Of a stretch of 64,000 bases of DNA, positions 51,094-61,735 are shown piece by piece. The stretch spans positions 17,501 through 81,500 of the forward strand of contig WBZZ01003018.1 in the NCBI GenBank assembly GCA_019918135.1. Direction: 5' to 3'. Numbering within the stretch: the stretch's first letter is position 1; the number at the start of each line of letters is the position of its first letter. Source of the DNA: Paulinella micropora (taxonomy: Eukaryota > Cercozoa > Imbricatea > Euglyphida > Paulinellidae). The notes under the pieces are model-generated. The model saw nothing but the letters and a program-made list of their open reading frames with translations, did not search any database and was not told where the DNA came from. Made by a program: the position numbers and the translations under genes.

Positions 51094-52690
51094 CTCCGAC
51101 GTGGTGCTCGATTTGCAACATCTTCCCGACAGCAAAGAGGCCAAAAATAGCTGGTTGTTTGCGCAGCGGCGCAACGGGGACGAAACGCCGCGGGCGGTCA
51201 TAGTGCAAAGTCTTCCGGGTGACATCCGCTCTAGAGATCTTGTCACTCGGTTGCTGCTCTTATTGAAAAAACGCACGTCCTGGCTGCACAATGTCAAGAT
51301 CCTCAAATTGCATCTCGGCCAAGGTGGAATGCTCCAGGCTGCAAAGGACCTGTTAATCGACAGCCCGTCGCTGGAAAAGATCACTATAAGTTTCGACAGC
51401 TCTAGGGGATCGTTCAGAGAGTTGAGTTTCTCTGCTATGCCCGCACTGAAACACGTGGAGGTGATCGCGCCCCACCGGCTGGATTCGCTGTACTTTCGAA
51501 ATTGCACATTTCTCCCGTCGTCAGGCCGGAAATGTCTAGAAATTCGTGCATGCGTGGACAAGTGCTATTTCGAGAATATTTAGGTCCACACAGCGCAAGA
51601 ACCTAACTTGCATGTAGACTGGGCGACGATGGCCTTCAACGAAGTAGCAATTTCGAACAGCCCGGGGGTGTCTCTCGCGGGGCTTGCGGATGCCAAAAAG
51701 CCGATCCAGTTAGTACCTCGCAACCAACCCCCGGCGGCCGCGCGATCGTGGTGGCCGTTCGCTGCACAGGAGGACCTGGCTGCCACGATTTTAGACGGCC
51801 AGGCTGATTATACAGTTGTTCTTTCAGCACCTTCTGAAGAGCAGCTCGAGCAAGCGCTGTGCGCCAGGGGGCAGGACAAATTGGTCGTCAAGAACTTCCG
51901 GGGCAGCTGGCCCAAAGTAGAGCCCCAGGCCTGGAGGATATTGGAAATGAAAGACTGCCCGCCCTTCATCTATCAACACGCCGAAACAGTCATTTATACA
52001 AGCTCTGAGGCACAGGATGTCTTATCAATCACGTGCAGTCCAAGAAAAGAGCAGGCAAGCTTCACTGTTAAGTTGGAATGCAAAATTACCCTGCGACTAG
52101 AACTGAAAGCAGACTCGCCCGCGAACAGATAAGTGATACCGTCAGTCCTGGTATGCGAAACACCTCCGCCTCTGATTGTATCGGCAAACCCGCGGGTTCG
52201 CGAACGCCTCACGGTGCAGATAAACTGCGACCCTTGGTCTATAAACGAAACGCGCTTTGCCGCCAGGGTCCATAACTTCCAGACCCTGTTCCTGAACGGT
52301 CTCGAATCCGACATGGACTTGTCCCGGCTAAATGTTAAAATCAGCCGGCTCGTGGTTTTGCTCTCCGACACCAAGGCAGCCCCGTGGTACGAAAATCAGC
52401 GCCGGCCACCCATGGTCACTACCACGTCAGCCCTGTGGAAACCTGGAGCACGCAAGCTCGTCGAGTGTACGAGCAATACGAGCGGCTTCGTCGAGAAAAC
52501 GAGCGGTACGCGCGGTATGATCGTGAAGCACGATGAAATCAAATACTTTGTCGGTATTGAAAAAACCGTAAACTTAGAAGAACCAGTACAAGGGCCGGAC
52601 CTGACGGCGCCGCAATGTTTTCTTCCTGTCGCGATGCCGCCGCACCTGACATTCCAGCGGGGCGGTTTTGCCAATTTTTTTTACGCCTAA
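51059..52690 (+). pseudogene. LRR-like gene, unit B, interrupted
   Basis: Three consecutive open pieces encode text with the rhythm of irregular leucine-rich repeats of the F-box/LRR kind: VKILKLHLGQGG, SPSLEKITISFD, MPALKHVEVIAPHRLDSLYF, CLEIRACVDKCYF, later DKLVVKNFRGSWPKVEPQAW, RILEMKDCP, and FQTLFLNGLESDMDLSRLNV, ISRLVVLL. The end (LTFQRGGFANFFYA) is followed by poly-T runs. LRR proteins of this type present a beta-sheet face to partners; giant viruses and amoebae carry many. About two breaks are present, shared by both units, so they predate the tandem duplication. The 215-aa gene upstream overlaps its start and may be the N-terminal part. Confidence 0.5.
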
Positions 52691-52893
52691 GCTACCCTAG
52701 ATTGCGCGACTCCTGCAGGAGTTTCTCACTCTTTTTTTTTTCGTCGTACATGCTAGTTTGTAATTTTTTTTAATAGAGTTTTTTTTTAAAGAAAGAATTG
52801 TGACAACCAAATTTTCTTGCTCGTAGATTTTCCCGTGAGTTTGGGGATACTACCTCGCACGTCCGTTGTTTGCTTTTTTTTTCTCGATTGTTG

Positions 52894-54873
52894 CTACTGG
52901 GGCGGGGTGCCGTAGTCGTCGGCTATGGCCACGACCTTGGTCTTGCAAATGCCAGCGTCCGTCTCGGTGGCTCCGTTCTGGCAGGCGCAGGACCAAGGAA
53001 ACCTCTGTTCACCCACGACGCGGACCAGAGTCGACAGCGTAGACTGGTCGCAGACTAATTCTTTGGTCGGGAGCGGCAACGATTTGTCCGAGGGAAAATC
53101 GCGCCGTTTGCAGCTGCAGCTCCGATCGCCCTCTGGGCGCAGGCACCTGAACTTCTTGTCTACCGCACACAGGCACTTGGCCGGCTTACCGTCGTAGTTG
53201 TAGTAGCAAGTAGCGGACACGTGGCAGGCCGGCGCACAGACGCGGTCCTGGCAGAACCTGCCACCGAAGCCCGCGTCACACTGGCAGGCCTGGCCGTCGG
53301 CCGCTGTGCGCATCGCGGTTTTGTACCGCTCCTCGCGCGCCGCGTGCTTGAGGTAGGCCGGGAGCTGGAAACGATCCACGCGGTACGAAAAGCGGGCGAG
53401 GGGCGGCAGGTGGTCAAAATCGTGCGCCTGGAGCGGAAAAGCGCGCGCCTGCGTGCACCGGCCGCTGCCACTGCACGGCTTGCCTGTGCAGCCACGCCTG
53501 GGCCACAGATCGCTTGAGGCCAGCAGATCGGCCTCGATGGTCGAGCGGGCGGCCTCCTCGTACTGCCCTAGGTACCAGTTCCAGACACACTGCTTGTCGG
53601 CGGTGCTATTGTCGTAACAACCCCCGCGCAGCGTGACGTACTCACAGAACTGTCCGAAGTAGCCGGGGACGCATTTGCCGCACTTGCCCCCGCCGCTAGA
53701 TGCGTTTTGCACGCACACCCCCGACCTGTCGCTGCCGGGCACGAGCAAGCTGGCACGGGGCAGCTCGCAGCCAAAACACTCGCCGCGCTCCACGGTAGCG
53801 CCGGCGGCCCGCTTGCACTCACCCACCTTAGGGCTGTGGAAGCAGCCCTCAGGCGGGATGTTGCAGCTGGCGGGCTGGCCGTAGAGCGAGCTGGTCCAGC
53901 CGTTGCTGACAAAACCCGCGAGCGGTTGCGCCAGGCAGTAGCGCGGGTCGCCCTGCTCGTACAAGTAGCAGTCCTTCCTGGCGCCCCCCGTGAGCATGAA
54001 TTCACCACAGCGACACGTCGCGGCCCTCTCGTCCGCGCGGAAGTCGGCCACGCACACGCCGCGCCCGCTGCAGTCGTCGCCGGTGCCATACAAAAGCTTG
54101 GACTTGCACACGCCGCGCCCATCGATATCGCACGCGTACTGTTGCAGCACGCGCGCCACCCTCGGCTCGCCGCGCTCGTCGTATACCAGCGTGGTGGGGT
54201 CCGTGTTGGGCTTGACCCGGAAGCCGCTGTTGCACTGGCAGCGGCCGTTGCTGCCGCAGATGCCCCGGTCCCAGCCGCAGGGCACGCCGGCGGCATCGCG
54301 CGGCGCCACCGTCGTGTCGGGCACGGACCACGACACCTTAGACTGTGCGTACCAGTCGTAGTCGAACGGCACGGGCTGCGGGCAGCGCGGCTCGAAACAG
54401 CTCTGCCAGTGTCCGTCCACCAGCACCGGCTCGTTGCGCCACAACGGGAAGGACAGGGAAGAGCAGTTGCCACCGCCCGCACTCCAACGATTAGCGCTGT
54501 GCGAGAACGCATCCACTGCCACCCAGTTGCGCCAGTTCCAATACGCCGCAAACTGCCAGGGCCACGTCATGGACAACGTTGCACAGCGAGCGGGTAGCGG
54601 CTCGTGGCCCGTCAGGTCCACTTTCTCTCCCCACGGCGCGTCATAGTCGCATTGGCCGTTCAGGCCGGCACTTAGGACCGCGCCGCCGGACCGGGCCGGC
54701 ACGAAGTAGCGCAGCAGCGTGTGCGACCGCGTCTCGGTTACCGCCACCACGCGCTTACCGCTGCGGCTTGGACTTCCATAGATGACTACGCATCTTTCAA
54801 AGGTCTTATGACCTGGCTGGCGACCGTCATCACCTGGCTCAGACCCTTGGTCGGACATATGCATGAATGTCAT
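52894..54873 (-). CDS. EGF-like Cys-rich protein, 659 codons, unit B
   Basis: Nearly identical to the unit A copy at 40,700-42,679; I noticed one amino-acid difference (G/S in the N-terminal domain). That a 2-kb frame stays open in both copies argues that it is a real gene. Confidence 0.7.
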   Translation of the reverse strand: MTFMHMSDQGSEPGDDGRQPGHKTFERCVVIYGSPSRSGKRVVAVTETRSHTLLRYFVPARSGGAVLSAGLNGQCDYDAPWGEKVDLTGHEPLPARCATLSMTWPWQFAAYWNWRNWVAVDAFSHSANRWSAGGGNCSSLSFPLWRNEPVLVDGHWQSCFEPRCPQPVPFDYDWYAQSKVSWSVPDTTVAPRDAAGVPCGWDRGICGSNGRCQCNSGFRVKPNTDPTTLVYDERGEPRVARVLQQYACDIDGRGVCKSKLLYGTGDDCSGRGVCVADFRADERAATCRCGEFMLTGGARKDCYLYEQGDPRYCLAQPLAGFVSNGWTSSLYGQPASCNIPPEGCFHSPKVGECKRAAGATVERGECFGCELPRASLLVPGSDRSGVCVQNASSGGGKCGKCVPGYFGQFCEYVTLRGGCYDNSTADKQCVWNWYLGQYEEAARSTIEADLLASSDLWPRRGCTGKPCSGSGRCTQARAFPLQAHDFDHLPPLARFSYRVDRFQLPAYLKHAAREERYKTAMRTAADGQACQCDAGFGGRFCQDRVCAPACHVSATCYYNYDGKPAKCLCAVDKKFRCLRPEGDRSCSCKRRDFPSDKSLPLPTKELVCDQSTLSTLVRVVGEQRFPWSCACQNGATETDAGICKTKVVAIADDYGTPPQ

Positions 54874-55257
54874 GCAGCAATGTTACGCCGTGGCGCAAAT
54901 GGAGGCAGAGTGAGCGCACGAGTCCAGAGTGGAGCAGCTTGGGCAGCGCGGTTATTGCAACGTACAGAAGGCGCCTTTTCCATCACTGACTTTCACCGCA
55001 CTGGGACTTTCAACCAAGGCACTTCGATGTGGGAAGGAGATAGCAAGTGCATAACCATCTGGGGCGATGCGAACCATTGCAAGAGTTCGCGGTTTGGGCG
55101 AGCATGGTTAGTCGCCTCAGCCGGAGTCGGACAAATCGGACAAGGATTATTTCTATCTGAAAAGTGGAAAGATGAAGACGAAGACTTGTTTGTGGCAGAG
55201 TCCGGCGAGGACGCTGCTTCAAGGCGCGAGTTATTCAATTACTTACAAGCTGTGTGA
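54859..55257 (+). CDS. Unrecognised protein, ~132 aa, unit B
   Basis: Copy of 42,665-43,063. Confidence 0.35.
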   Translation: MHECHAAMLRRGANGGRVSARVQSGAAWAARLLQRTEGAFSITDFHRTGTFNQGTSMWEGDSKCITIWGDANHCKSSRFGRAWLVASAGVGQIGQGLFLSEKWKDEDEDLFVAESGEDAASRRELFNYLQAV

Positions 55258-55562
55258 GAAGTGCATAAGGAGACAGGATGTGTGCGCTTTTGTGTTGTCG
55301 GGGATTGTGCGCCTGCTTGCATATGTATTGCCAAAGCCCATTCTCCTACGCCTGGCATGCAGTCTATCTTAGATCTCTATCTGTGGTTGTTTGCCGAGCG
55401 AAGCATAAGTGTGCTTGCGTTTCGCGCCGAACGAAAGCAGTTGTGTGTTGTTGATGCCTTGGCCCGTGGGCAGGTCGAGAAGGCGGCGCGCCTTCTAGCG
55501 AGCGAAAGATCTTTAAATCTTGGTTCGAGGGTCACCCGGCTGCCGAGACCGCAAGCTGGCTG

Positions 55563-56564
55563 GTGAACGAAGCTGTGGGCTACCTGGAATGCGGATTAGC
55601 TTACAATACATCTCGTAGCTACACATCGGGAGTTAACCGTCTGAAGGCATTCGCAGAGACATTCGCTTCCGATACGTGGGCGATCCGATGGTGGGAACCG
55701 GACCCGGCCCTTCTGATCTTGTTCATGACTTACGTCATTGGACAGATATCCGTAGGGTCATTGAAAGTATATCTGTATGGCATCCGCAATTTTTGCTTAG
55801 CTCACGGACAGGCTGACCCTTTGCGGAATTACCATGTCGAAAGATGCTGGAGGGGCATTAAGCGTAGTAAAAGAAAGGGCAAGGACAATCGTCTGACTTT
55901 GACCATCGATCTCCTCGAGAAAGCAGCATCTTTTGCGGTGGAACAATTAGCTGGGAGTTTGAGTCCGCGGGCAAAGCACGACCTCATCGTCCTCTGCACC
56001 ATCATGGTATGGGGAGTGTTCGGTCTTTTTAGAATAGGAGAATTAGTTATCTCTGGGCCCAAGCGGTATGCCCGAGTTTTGAGGCGCTCGCACTGTGCGC
56101 TTGCGGAAGATGGGGGCGAGACTTTCTTACGCATAAATTTAGACGGTTCGAAGACAGACCCGTTCAGGGGGGGTGTAGATGTATGGTTGGCCAACCTAAG
56201 CTGTATGATGCTTTCTCCTGTTTTCTGGTTTCATCGTCTGGAATCTTCTGCGCTTTCTGTTGGGCTGAATCGAGGCAAGGCGCAGCCAATGTTTCGATGG
56301 GCGGATGGAATTTCAGTTGAGAGAACTCGTTTCGTTGCTGATGCGCGGACTTTGCTTGCGCGAACGGGTGTTGATGACGGCACAAGGTTCAATGGGATAT
56401 CGTTGCGCAGGGGAGGTGCGAAATCTTTGAAGCTGGCTGGTGCCTCAGACATTGCGATCATGAGAGCCGGCCGTTGGTCCTCAGACTGTTTTCGACGCTA
56501 TATCGAGACTCCTCGGGATGAGATTCTACAGGAGCAACGCAATATTTTGGACTCTTTCAAGTAG
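55563..56564 (+). CDS. Tyrosine recombinase/integrase, ~333 aa, unit B (looks whole)
   Basis: The SAM-like N-terminal domain begins around VGYLECGLAYNTSRSYTSGV and RLKAFAETFA. The catalytic domain shows box I FGLFRIGELVISGPKR (catalytic Arg), a lysine-containing strand (LRINLDGSKTDPFRGG), and box II SLRRGGAKSLKLAGA followed by MRAGRWSSDCFRRYIETP (Arg, the GRW turn, and the nucleophile Tyr). This RRGG...GRW...RRYI form is typical of Crypton, DIRS/Ngaro and virus/satellite recombinases of eukaryotes. No RT or RNase H adjoins it, so a Crypton-like or viral integrase is more likely than DIRS. The frame opens with GTG; the true start is upstream (ETASWLV precedes) or in another exon. It catalyses site-specific strand exchange. 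Confidence 0.8.
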   Translation: MNEAVGYLECGLAYNTSRSYTSGVNRLKAFAETFASDTWAIRWWEPDPALLILFMTYVIGQISVGSLKVYLYGIRNFCLAHGQADPLRNYHVERCWRGIKRSKRKGKDNRLTLTIDLLEKAASFAVEQLAGSLSPRAKHDLIVLCTIMVWGVFGLFRIGELVISGPKRYARVLRRSHCALAEDGGETFLRINLDGSKTDPFRGGVDVWLANLSCMMLSPVFWFHRLESSALSVGLNRGKAQPMFRWADGISVERTRFVADARTLLARTGVDDGTRFNGISLRRGGAKSLKLAGASDIAIMRAGRWSSDCFRRYIETPRDEILQEQRNILDSFK

Positions 56565-56769
56565 AGACATTTGCCCTGGGTGGGCCATGGGTAGTGCCGG
56601 GTGGCTTTATCCGGCTAGGACTATAGCTTTGTAAATTCTTTGCTTCGTCCTAAACCCGTTATGTACGTCTAGTACATTTTGCTTTGCTTCACCCGGCATG
56701 GGCAAGCTGTCTCTCTAGTCCATTGTCTTTAAATTAAATTTGGCTTTCGACCTTATGTTAGAGTATAAC

Positions 56770-56874
56770 ATGGCAGACCTGAATACAAAGCCTGTGGGGA
56801 AGCAACCTTTTGAGTGGAAGCGTGACCAGATTCGCAACGGGACATTCTCAACTGACTTTGCTAAGAAGGGTTAG
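56770..56874 (+). CDS. Small ORF, 34 aa, unit B
   Basis: Same as 44,573-44,677. Confidence 0.35.
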   Translation: MADLNTKPVGKQPFEWKRDQIRNGTFSTDFAKKG

Positions 56875-57351
56875 TCTATCGCTGTCCCTATCTCTGTTTC
56901 TCTCTGACTTGTGGCAATAATGTAATAGGATCACTATTATAAGTTATCGACTATGACACAGTTGCCGGTAACATTGTAAGTTCTAACTTCTTGTTGATGT
57001 TACTTCCCAATCATGTTCAAGTTATTTTATAGTTAAGTACAAGTTGCTCTCTCATTCTTTCATGAGATAGTTGTCACTAATATTACTTTTCATACTGCCT
57101 GATCTAAGGGGAGCTAAGAGTATTGACATACCATTAGTTAGTAAATCAGTCATATTAATCACTAGGCCGGTCAGCCGGTAGTTACTAATTGGCATTCAGT
57201 GCCTGATGAAAGGGAAGTTGACCATATACCATAATCAGTATAAGTATCAGTGATATATTGTTTTATTGTTAGTCTTGCGATTACCTCCATCTAATCTTGT
57301 TATCATTACCATTAAAGTTATTCAGTTCTCGCATTTCAGTAGAACCACAAA

Positions 57352-57999
57352 GTGTCCTTTAAAGTTACCCGGTATTATATAGATTGTTACATCTATCAGA
57401 GACAGCTGTCATGTCACTATCAGCAAACAGTGCGAGGCAACATTGACAGTCACGGGGTTAGGTGTTCATGGAGGTTGGGGGCGGCAAGGAAGGGAGTGCA
57501 AGGTGGAAAGTGTGCTTCTAGACTAGTCGACCACGACTTCTGTGGTCTCCATCTTGACCAAGAGAGAAAAAGGGAAGAAATATTAGCTCAGTACAGAGAG
57601 AAGCTGAACTTAGGATTACTTCCCCCTCATGATGCCATGTTCTATGAACCTGCCACCTTGTTCACTCATATCGGGTTGTGGTCATCTACGTTATGTCCGA
57701 CTAAAGCAAAGCGAAATCCGCCCGAGAACGGGTATAGTTGCTATGAAATAATAACTGCATATTTGAAAGTATCAAAAGACCCGTTTAATTTCTTGTATAT
57801 GAAAGTGGAAGACCGCACGACAATGCAGGAGGATATGAAGAAATGGCACGAGAGTAGATACGCACACATACCACCAGAACAACGACCTATTCTTAAATAT
57901 GGTAAGTTAGACTATAAGACTTTTTTTAGAGATGTTTTATCTCAACATGAGGGCAAACTAACAACATTAAAAGATATGTATGATAGGTTTCATATGTAA
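57352..57999 (+). CDS. Finger relic continuous with a virus-like C-terminal part, 215 codons
   Basis: Copy 3 of the finger text (HGVRCSWRLG ... DHDFCGLH), followed by a charged helix (QERKREEILAQYREKLNLGL) and, beyond the end of unit B at 57,632, about 120 residues with AT-rich codons: MFYEPATLFTHIGLWSSTL, GYSCYEIITAYLKVSKDPF, TMQEDMKKWHESRYAHI and a Lys/Asp-rich end. No family recognised. The change of composition at 57,632, the exact edge of the tandem unit, makes it uncertain whether the two halves ever formed one protein. The stop codon overlaps the end of a minus-strand relic. Confidence 0.4.
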   Translation: MSFKVTRYYIDCYIYQRQLSCHYQQTVRGNIDSHGVRCSWRLGAARKGVQGGKCASRLVDHDFCGLHLDQERKREEILAQYREKLNLGLLPPHDAMFYEPATLFTHIGLWSSTLCPTKAKRNPPENGYSCYEIITAYLKVSKDPFNFLYMKVEDRTTMQEDMKKWHESRYAHIPPEQRPILKYGKLDYKTFFRDVLSQHEGKLTTLKDMYDRFHM

Positions 58000-58600
58000 T
58001 CGGCGGTTAGTGCTATATCTCTTATAACATTAATTTTGAAAAATGATGGGTTAAATGAAACAGGCTTGTCGGAGTTTCTTGATTTATAATAAACATTCAA
58101 TGAAATGTTCGCGCCTTCTGCACAGGTTACAGGAACTCTGTTAGTTGGATAAGTTTCAATACGACCCGTTTTTTTAACCGTTTGTCCGCTTATATCATTA
58201 CTAGGAGCCGTAATCTGCCATGCTCAAAGAACTTGTGTTGTGGTTGTTTTTTGAACAATCCATTTGCAACTATATTCTTCATTAGTAAAAGCAGGAAAAT
58301 AATCGGTTATCTCTGTATCAAGACTATAAGCATATTTGCCATCATCAAAATAGAATTGAAATTGAAAGGAACCATTGCCCACTGGATTTGCCGCCATTGT
58401 TAAACAGCCCGAACAAGAAACAATTATGGATTGACCAGCTGCTAAATTGGATATTGTTTTGCTACCAACTCCCGATATGTCAAGAGTTGTAAATGACAGT
58501 CATTGCGGATCTGAGTGCTGTAGAGTTATACACATTTTGATTAGCAGTGACAGCAATAGTTTTAGTATCTACTGACTGCTGTTCTTGCGATCGGCCGAAT
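57990..58600 (-). pseudogene. Beta-rich structural-type protein relic
   Basis: On the minus strand, pieces such as KTISNLAAGQSIIVSCSG, NGSFQFQFYFDDGKYAYSLD and AEGANISLNVYYKS read as an Ig-like/beta-sandwich surface protein rich in Ser, Asn and Thr. It is broken (about three breaks), AT-rich like the fibre gene next to it, and tail-to-tail with the plus-strand frame ending at 57,999. Likely a decayed virion-surface or secreted protein; the family is not recognised. Confidence 0.4.
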
Positions 58601-58659
58601 ATATTCAGTTTTTTAAGACTAAATATATATTCTACAATATAAAATAATTCTATTAAATT

Positions 58660-61600
58660 ATGAACCATTTGGGCAATCCATGGACATATCATTTTTACGG
58701 CTCTGTCATAGTGGATGAGGATTTAGAAATTAATGGCGTATTATATGGTGATCACATTGAAGCAAAATCAATACAAGCAAAGACGGACGACATAACAATA
58801 TCATCGCGAAATAATAACTCCTCTTTGTTGATATCTGATACTGGTTATGTGTCAATTAATAACGAATACGATTTACCATTAGCGGACGGCACGGCTAATC
58901 AAGTATTAAAAACAGATGGGTTGGGCAATACTTCATTTGCTACATTATCTTCAAGTTACATAAGCGACTTTGAATTAGATAAATTAACGGATGTAACAAT
59001 AACAAGCACACCCAACAGCAATCAATTGCTTATTTATAGCGCAGGGCAATGGAGATATACGACATCACTCTTTCTAAAATTAGATGGAATTTTCAATATG
59101 ACGGGAACATTAAATATGGGAGGGCAAAGCATAACAAATGTAAATCTTGTTGATGGCATTGATGTTTCTGTTCTTGATGGCTCGGTGGTTAAACTAACAG
59201 GAGACCAAACCATAGCAGGGGCTAAAATATTTATTGACAAAATATCAACATGGTATGGGAAACCAATAATCATAGGCAGATCAACAAAAGGAATGGGTGC
59301 GACTGGTGGTTTAGAATTGTATGGTAATTATGGTGATTTCACTGGTGGTGCGCATATGCAAGCAATTACATCACAAGACAATTATCATACTTTTTCATTA
59401 ATCAATTTACAGCACGATACTATAAGTTTAGCCTTTGATGCTTATATGGGTTCTGTTGGATGGGAATCAAGTTACGCAAATTCAAACTTTATGATTTATA
59501 AATATGATGACAAATTTAAAATTTTATATGGTAGTGGAAATGTCGTTGGAGACCCCGTTTTCTGGGCTACAGCCATAGAAATTGACACAGCATGTTTATT
59601 AACCGCGAAAGCAATAACAGCGAGTGGATTAATAACGGCAAATGCGGGATTGAATATGGGAGGGCAAAGTATAACGAATGTTAATTTGGTTGATGGTGTT
59701 GATGTTTCTGTTCTTGATACTTCGGTGGTTACATTAACAGGAGACCAAACCATAGGAGGAATTAAAACATTTAACAGTATAATACATGCGAGTGCGGGGA
59801 TTGATATGAAAAGCCAAAGCATAACAAATGTTAATCTTGTTGATGGTGTTGAGTTTCTGTTCTTGATACTTCGGTGGTTAAACTAACAGGAGACCAAACC
59901 ATAGCAGGAAATAAAAAAATTACATCAACTTTAGAAGTAAGTGGTTCATCCAATCCTACTTCTTTTGATGGTATTGGCATAGCCTTTGATACAAAAATAG
60001 GAATGATTGCATCACAAAAAACAGCAACAGCGACTTGGTATCCGATACAAATAACTGGTTCATATGTAGAGTTATATTCAGGTAATACTTTAATTATAAC
60101 CGCAACTGGAACAAAATTAAGTTTGAATAACAACAAAATAACAAACTTAGCCGACCCTTCCGCTTCAACAGATGGAGCAAATAAAAGTTATGTTGATACA
60201 AAAGACTGGCAAAATGTGAAACTAACAGGAAACCAAACCATAGCAGGAATTAAGACATATAGCAGTGGTGTTGAAATTACTGGGAATTCAATCAATTCAA
60301 CAACAAAGGGAACATTCATTGTTTTCAATTCTACCAGTAATATTGGGTCTATTGCTAAGTTGGATATGAACACGGCAACATATTACAACTTTGAAATTTA
60401 AGCGAAAAAAATAAGTTTTATTATTGATGGGACGATTGTTTCGTGGTTTAATGCTACTGGCTTAGATTGTAATAGTAGTCGGATTGTTAATCTAGGAGCA
60501 CCAGAAAATGCAAATGAAGCGGTAAATAGGCAATATCTGGATGATAATTGTGTGAAACTAACAGGAGACCAAACAATAACAGGAATTAAAACATTCAACG
60601 GGACGAGCACTACGATAAAATATCTAACTTTAACACAAACGGCTGATTTTAATAATCAAGTTATCATTAATGGTGGAAATATAACATATAATGGGGCGAG
60701 GATATTACACCAAAATGGAGGAGATATATTCTTTTCACAGACATCAGGTGATTATCAATATTTCTTATTTACTCTAAATACTGCTACAAGTGGAACCGCG
60801 AACCAAAGAGGTTATGTATTAACGAATGTAGCATTTGATGTAAAAGGAGCAGGTCTTTATATTTCAAAACTTTTGGATAATAAAAGTGCTTCATCTGACA
60901 TTGTCCGTTTTAACAATGCTGGTGATATGCGGTTTTATGGGGAATTAGATATGAACTCAAACAACATAACAAGTGCTGGAACAATAACGGGAACATCAAT
61001 CACTTCAACTGCTGGCATGACTACAACAACATTAACGGCAAACGATAAAATAACAACAGCAACAGGCAAACCAATAATTATAGGAAACACAACAAAAGGA
61101 ATAGGTACGACAGCGGGTTTAGAATTGTATGGGACTTTTAATAATAATACTGCTCGAGCGCATATACAAGCGATTACAACAGAAGATATATATCCTACAT
61201 TTGGACTATTTAATTTAGGACATAATAGCATAAATATGGGTTTTGATGCTTATTTAGATGGCGCGGGATGGAAATCAAGTTATGCGAGTTCAAACTTTTT
61301 AATTAATAAATTTTTCAACAAACTTAGATTTTTGTATGATAGCGGGAAAAGTGTTGGGGCTGCTGTTCTTTGGTCGGTGGCTCTTGAACTTGATACAGCA
61401 GGCTTATTAACAACAAAGGCAATAACGGCGAGTGGGGTGATAACGGCAAATGCGGGGATATCAACAACAACATTAACAGCAAGTGGATTAATAACGGCGA
61501 ATGCGGGAATTACATATTCTGGGTTGCTAACGACCACAACTAATAATGGAGCGAAAATAGGAATTCAAGGACAAACAGACGGGACGAATGCGAGAGGAAT

Positions 61601-61670
61601 ATTTGTATGTGATACTGCTGATTCCGCATGGGGGATTTATATGTCTCAGTCTGAGCAAATAAAGCATTAA
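58660..61670 (+). pseudogene. Repetitive tail-fibre-like protein, virus-like, in several pieces
   Basis: Starts at ATG 58,660 (MNHLGNPWTYHFYG). Open pieces at 58,660-59,886, about 59,874-60,401 and 60,552-61,670 carry modular repeats: LTGDQTIAG-x-K-x-F occurs about five times (near 59,195, 59,740, 59,890, 60,230 and 60,565), NMGGQSITNVNLVDG about three times, and SGLITANAG / TASGVITANAG several times. This is the layout of trimeric beta-helical fibres whose C-terminal S74 chaperone follows (next entry). Such fibres occur in phages, giant viruses and Polinton-like viruses and bind hosts. The gene is broken (about three breaks). Repeat expansion makes exact module number uncertain. Confidence 0.75.
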
Positions 61671-61735
61671 ATGGAGGAACAGCACCAGCAGGAGGAGTAG
61701 GCGGAGGATTAACTTCTTATGCTTTTAGATTTAGA

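Larger units (their letters stand above)
45436..57632 (+). repeat. 12.19 kb tandem unit B
   Basis: Second copy of 33,248-45,435, same orientation and no spacer. The A/B joint reads CCTCATGA|TTTATC; the bases GA are shared with the text before unit A (ACCGGA|TTTATC), a 2-bp microhomology. After unit B the sequence continues uninterrupted as CATGA|TGCCATG. Confidence 0.95.
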
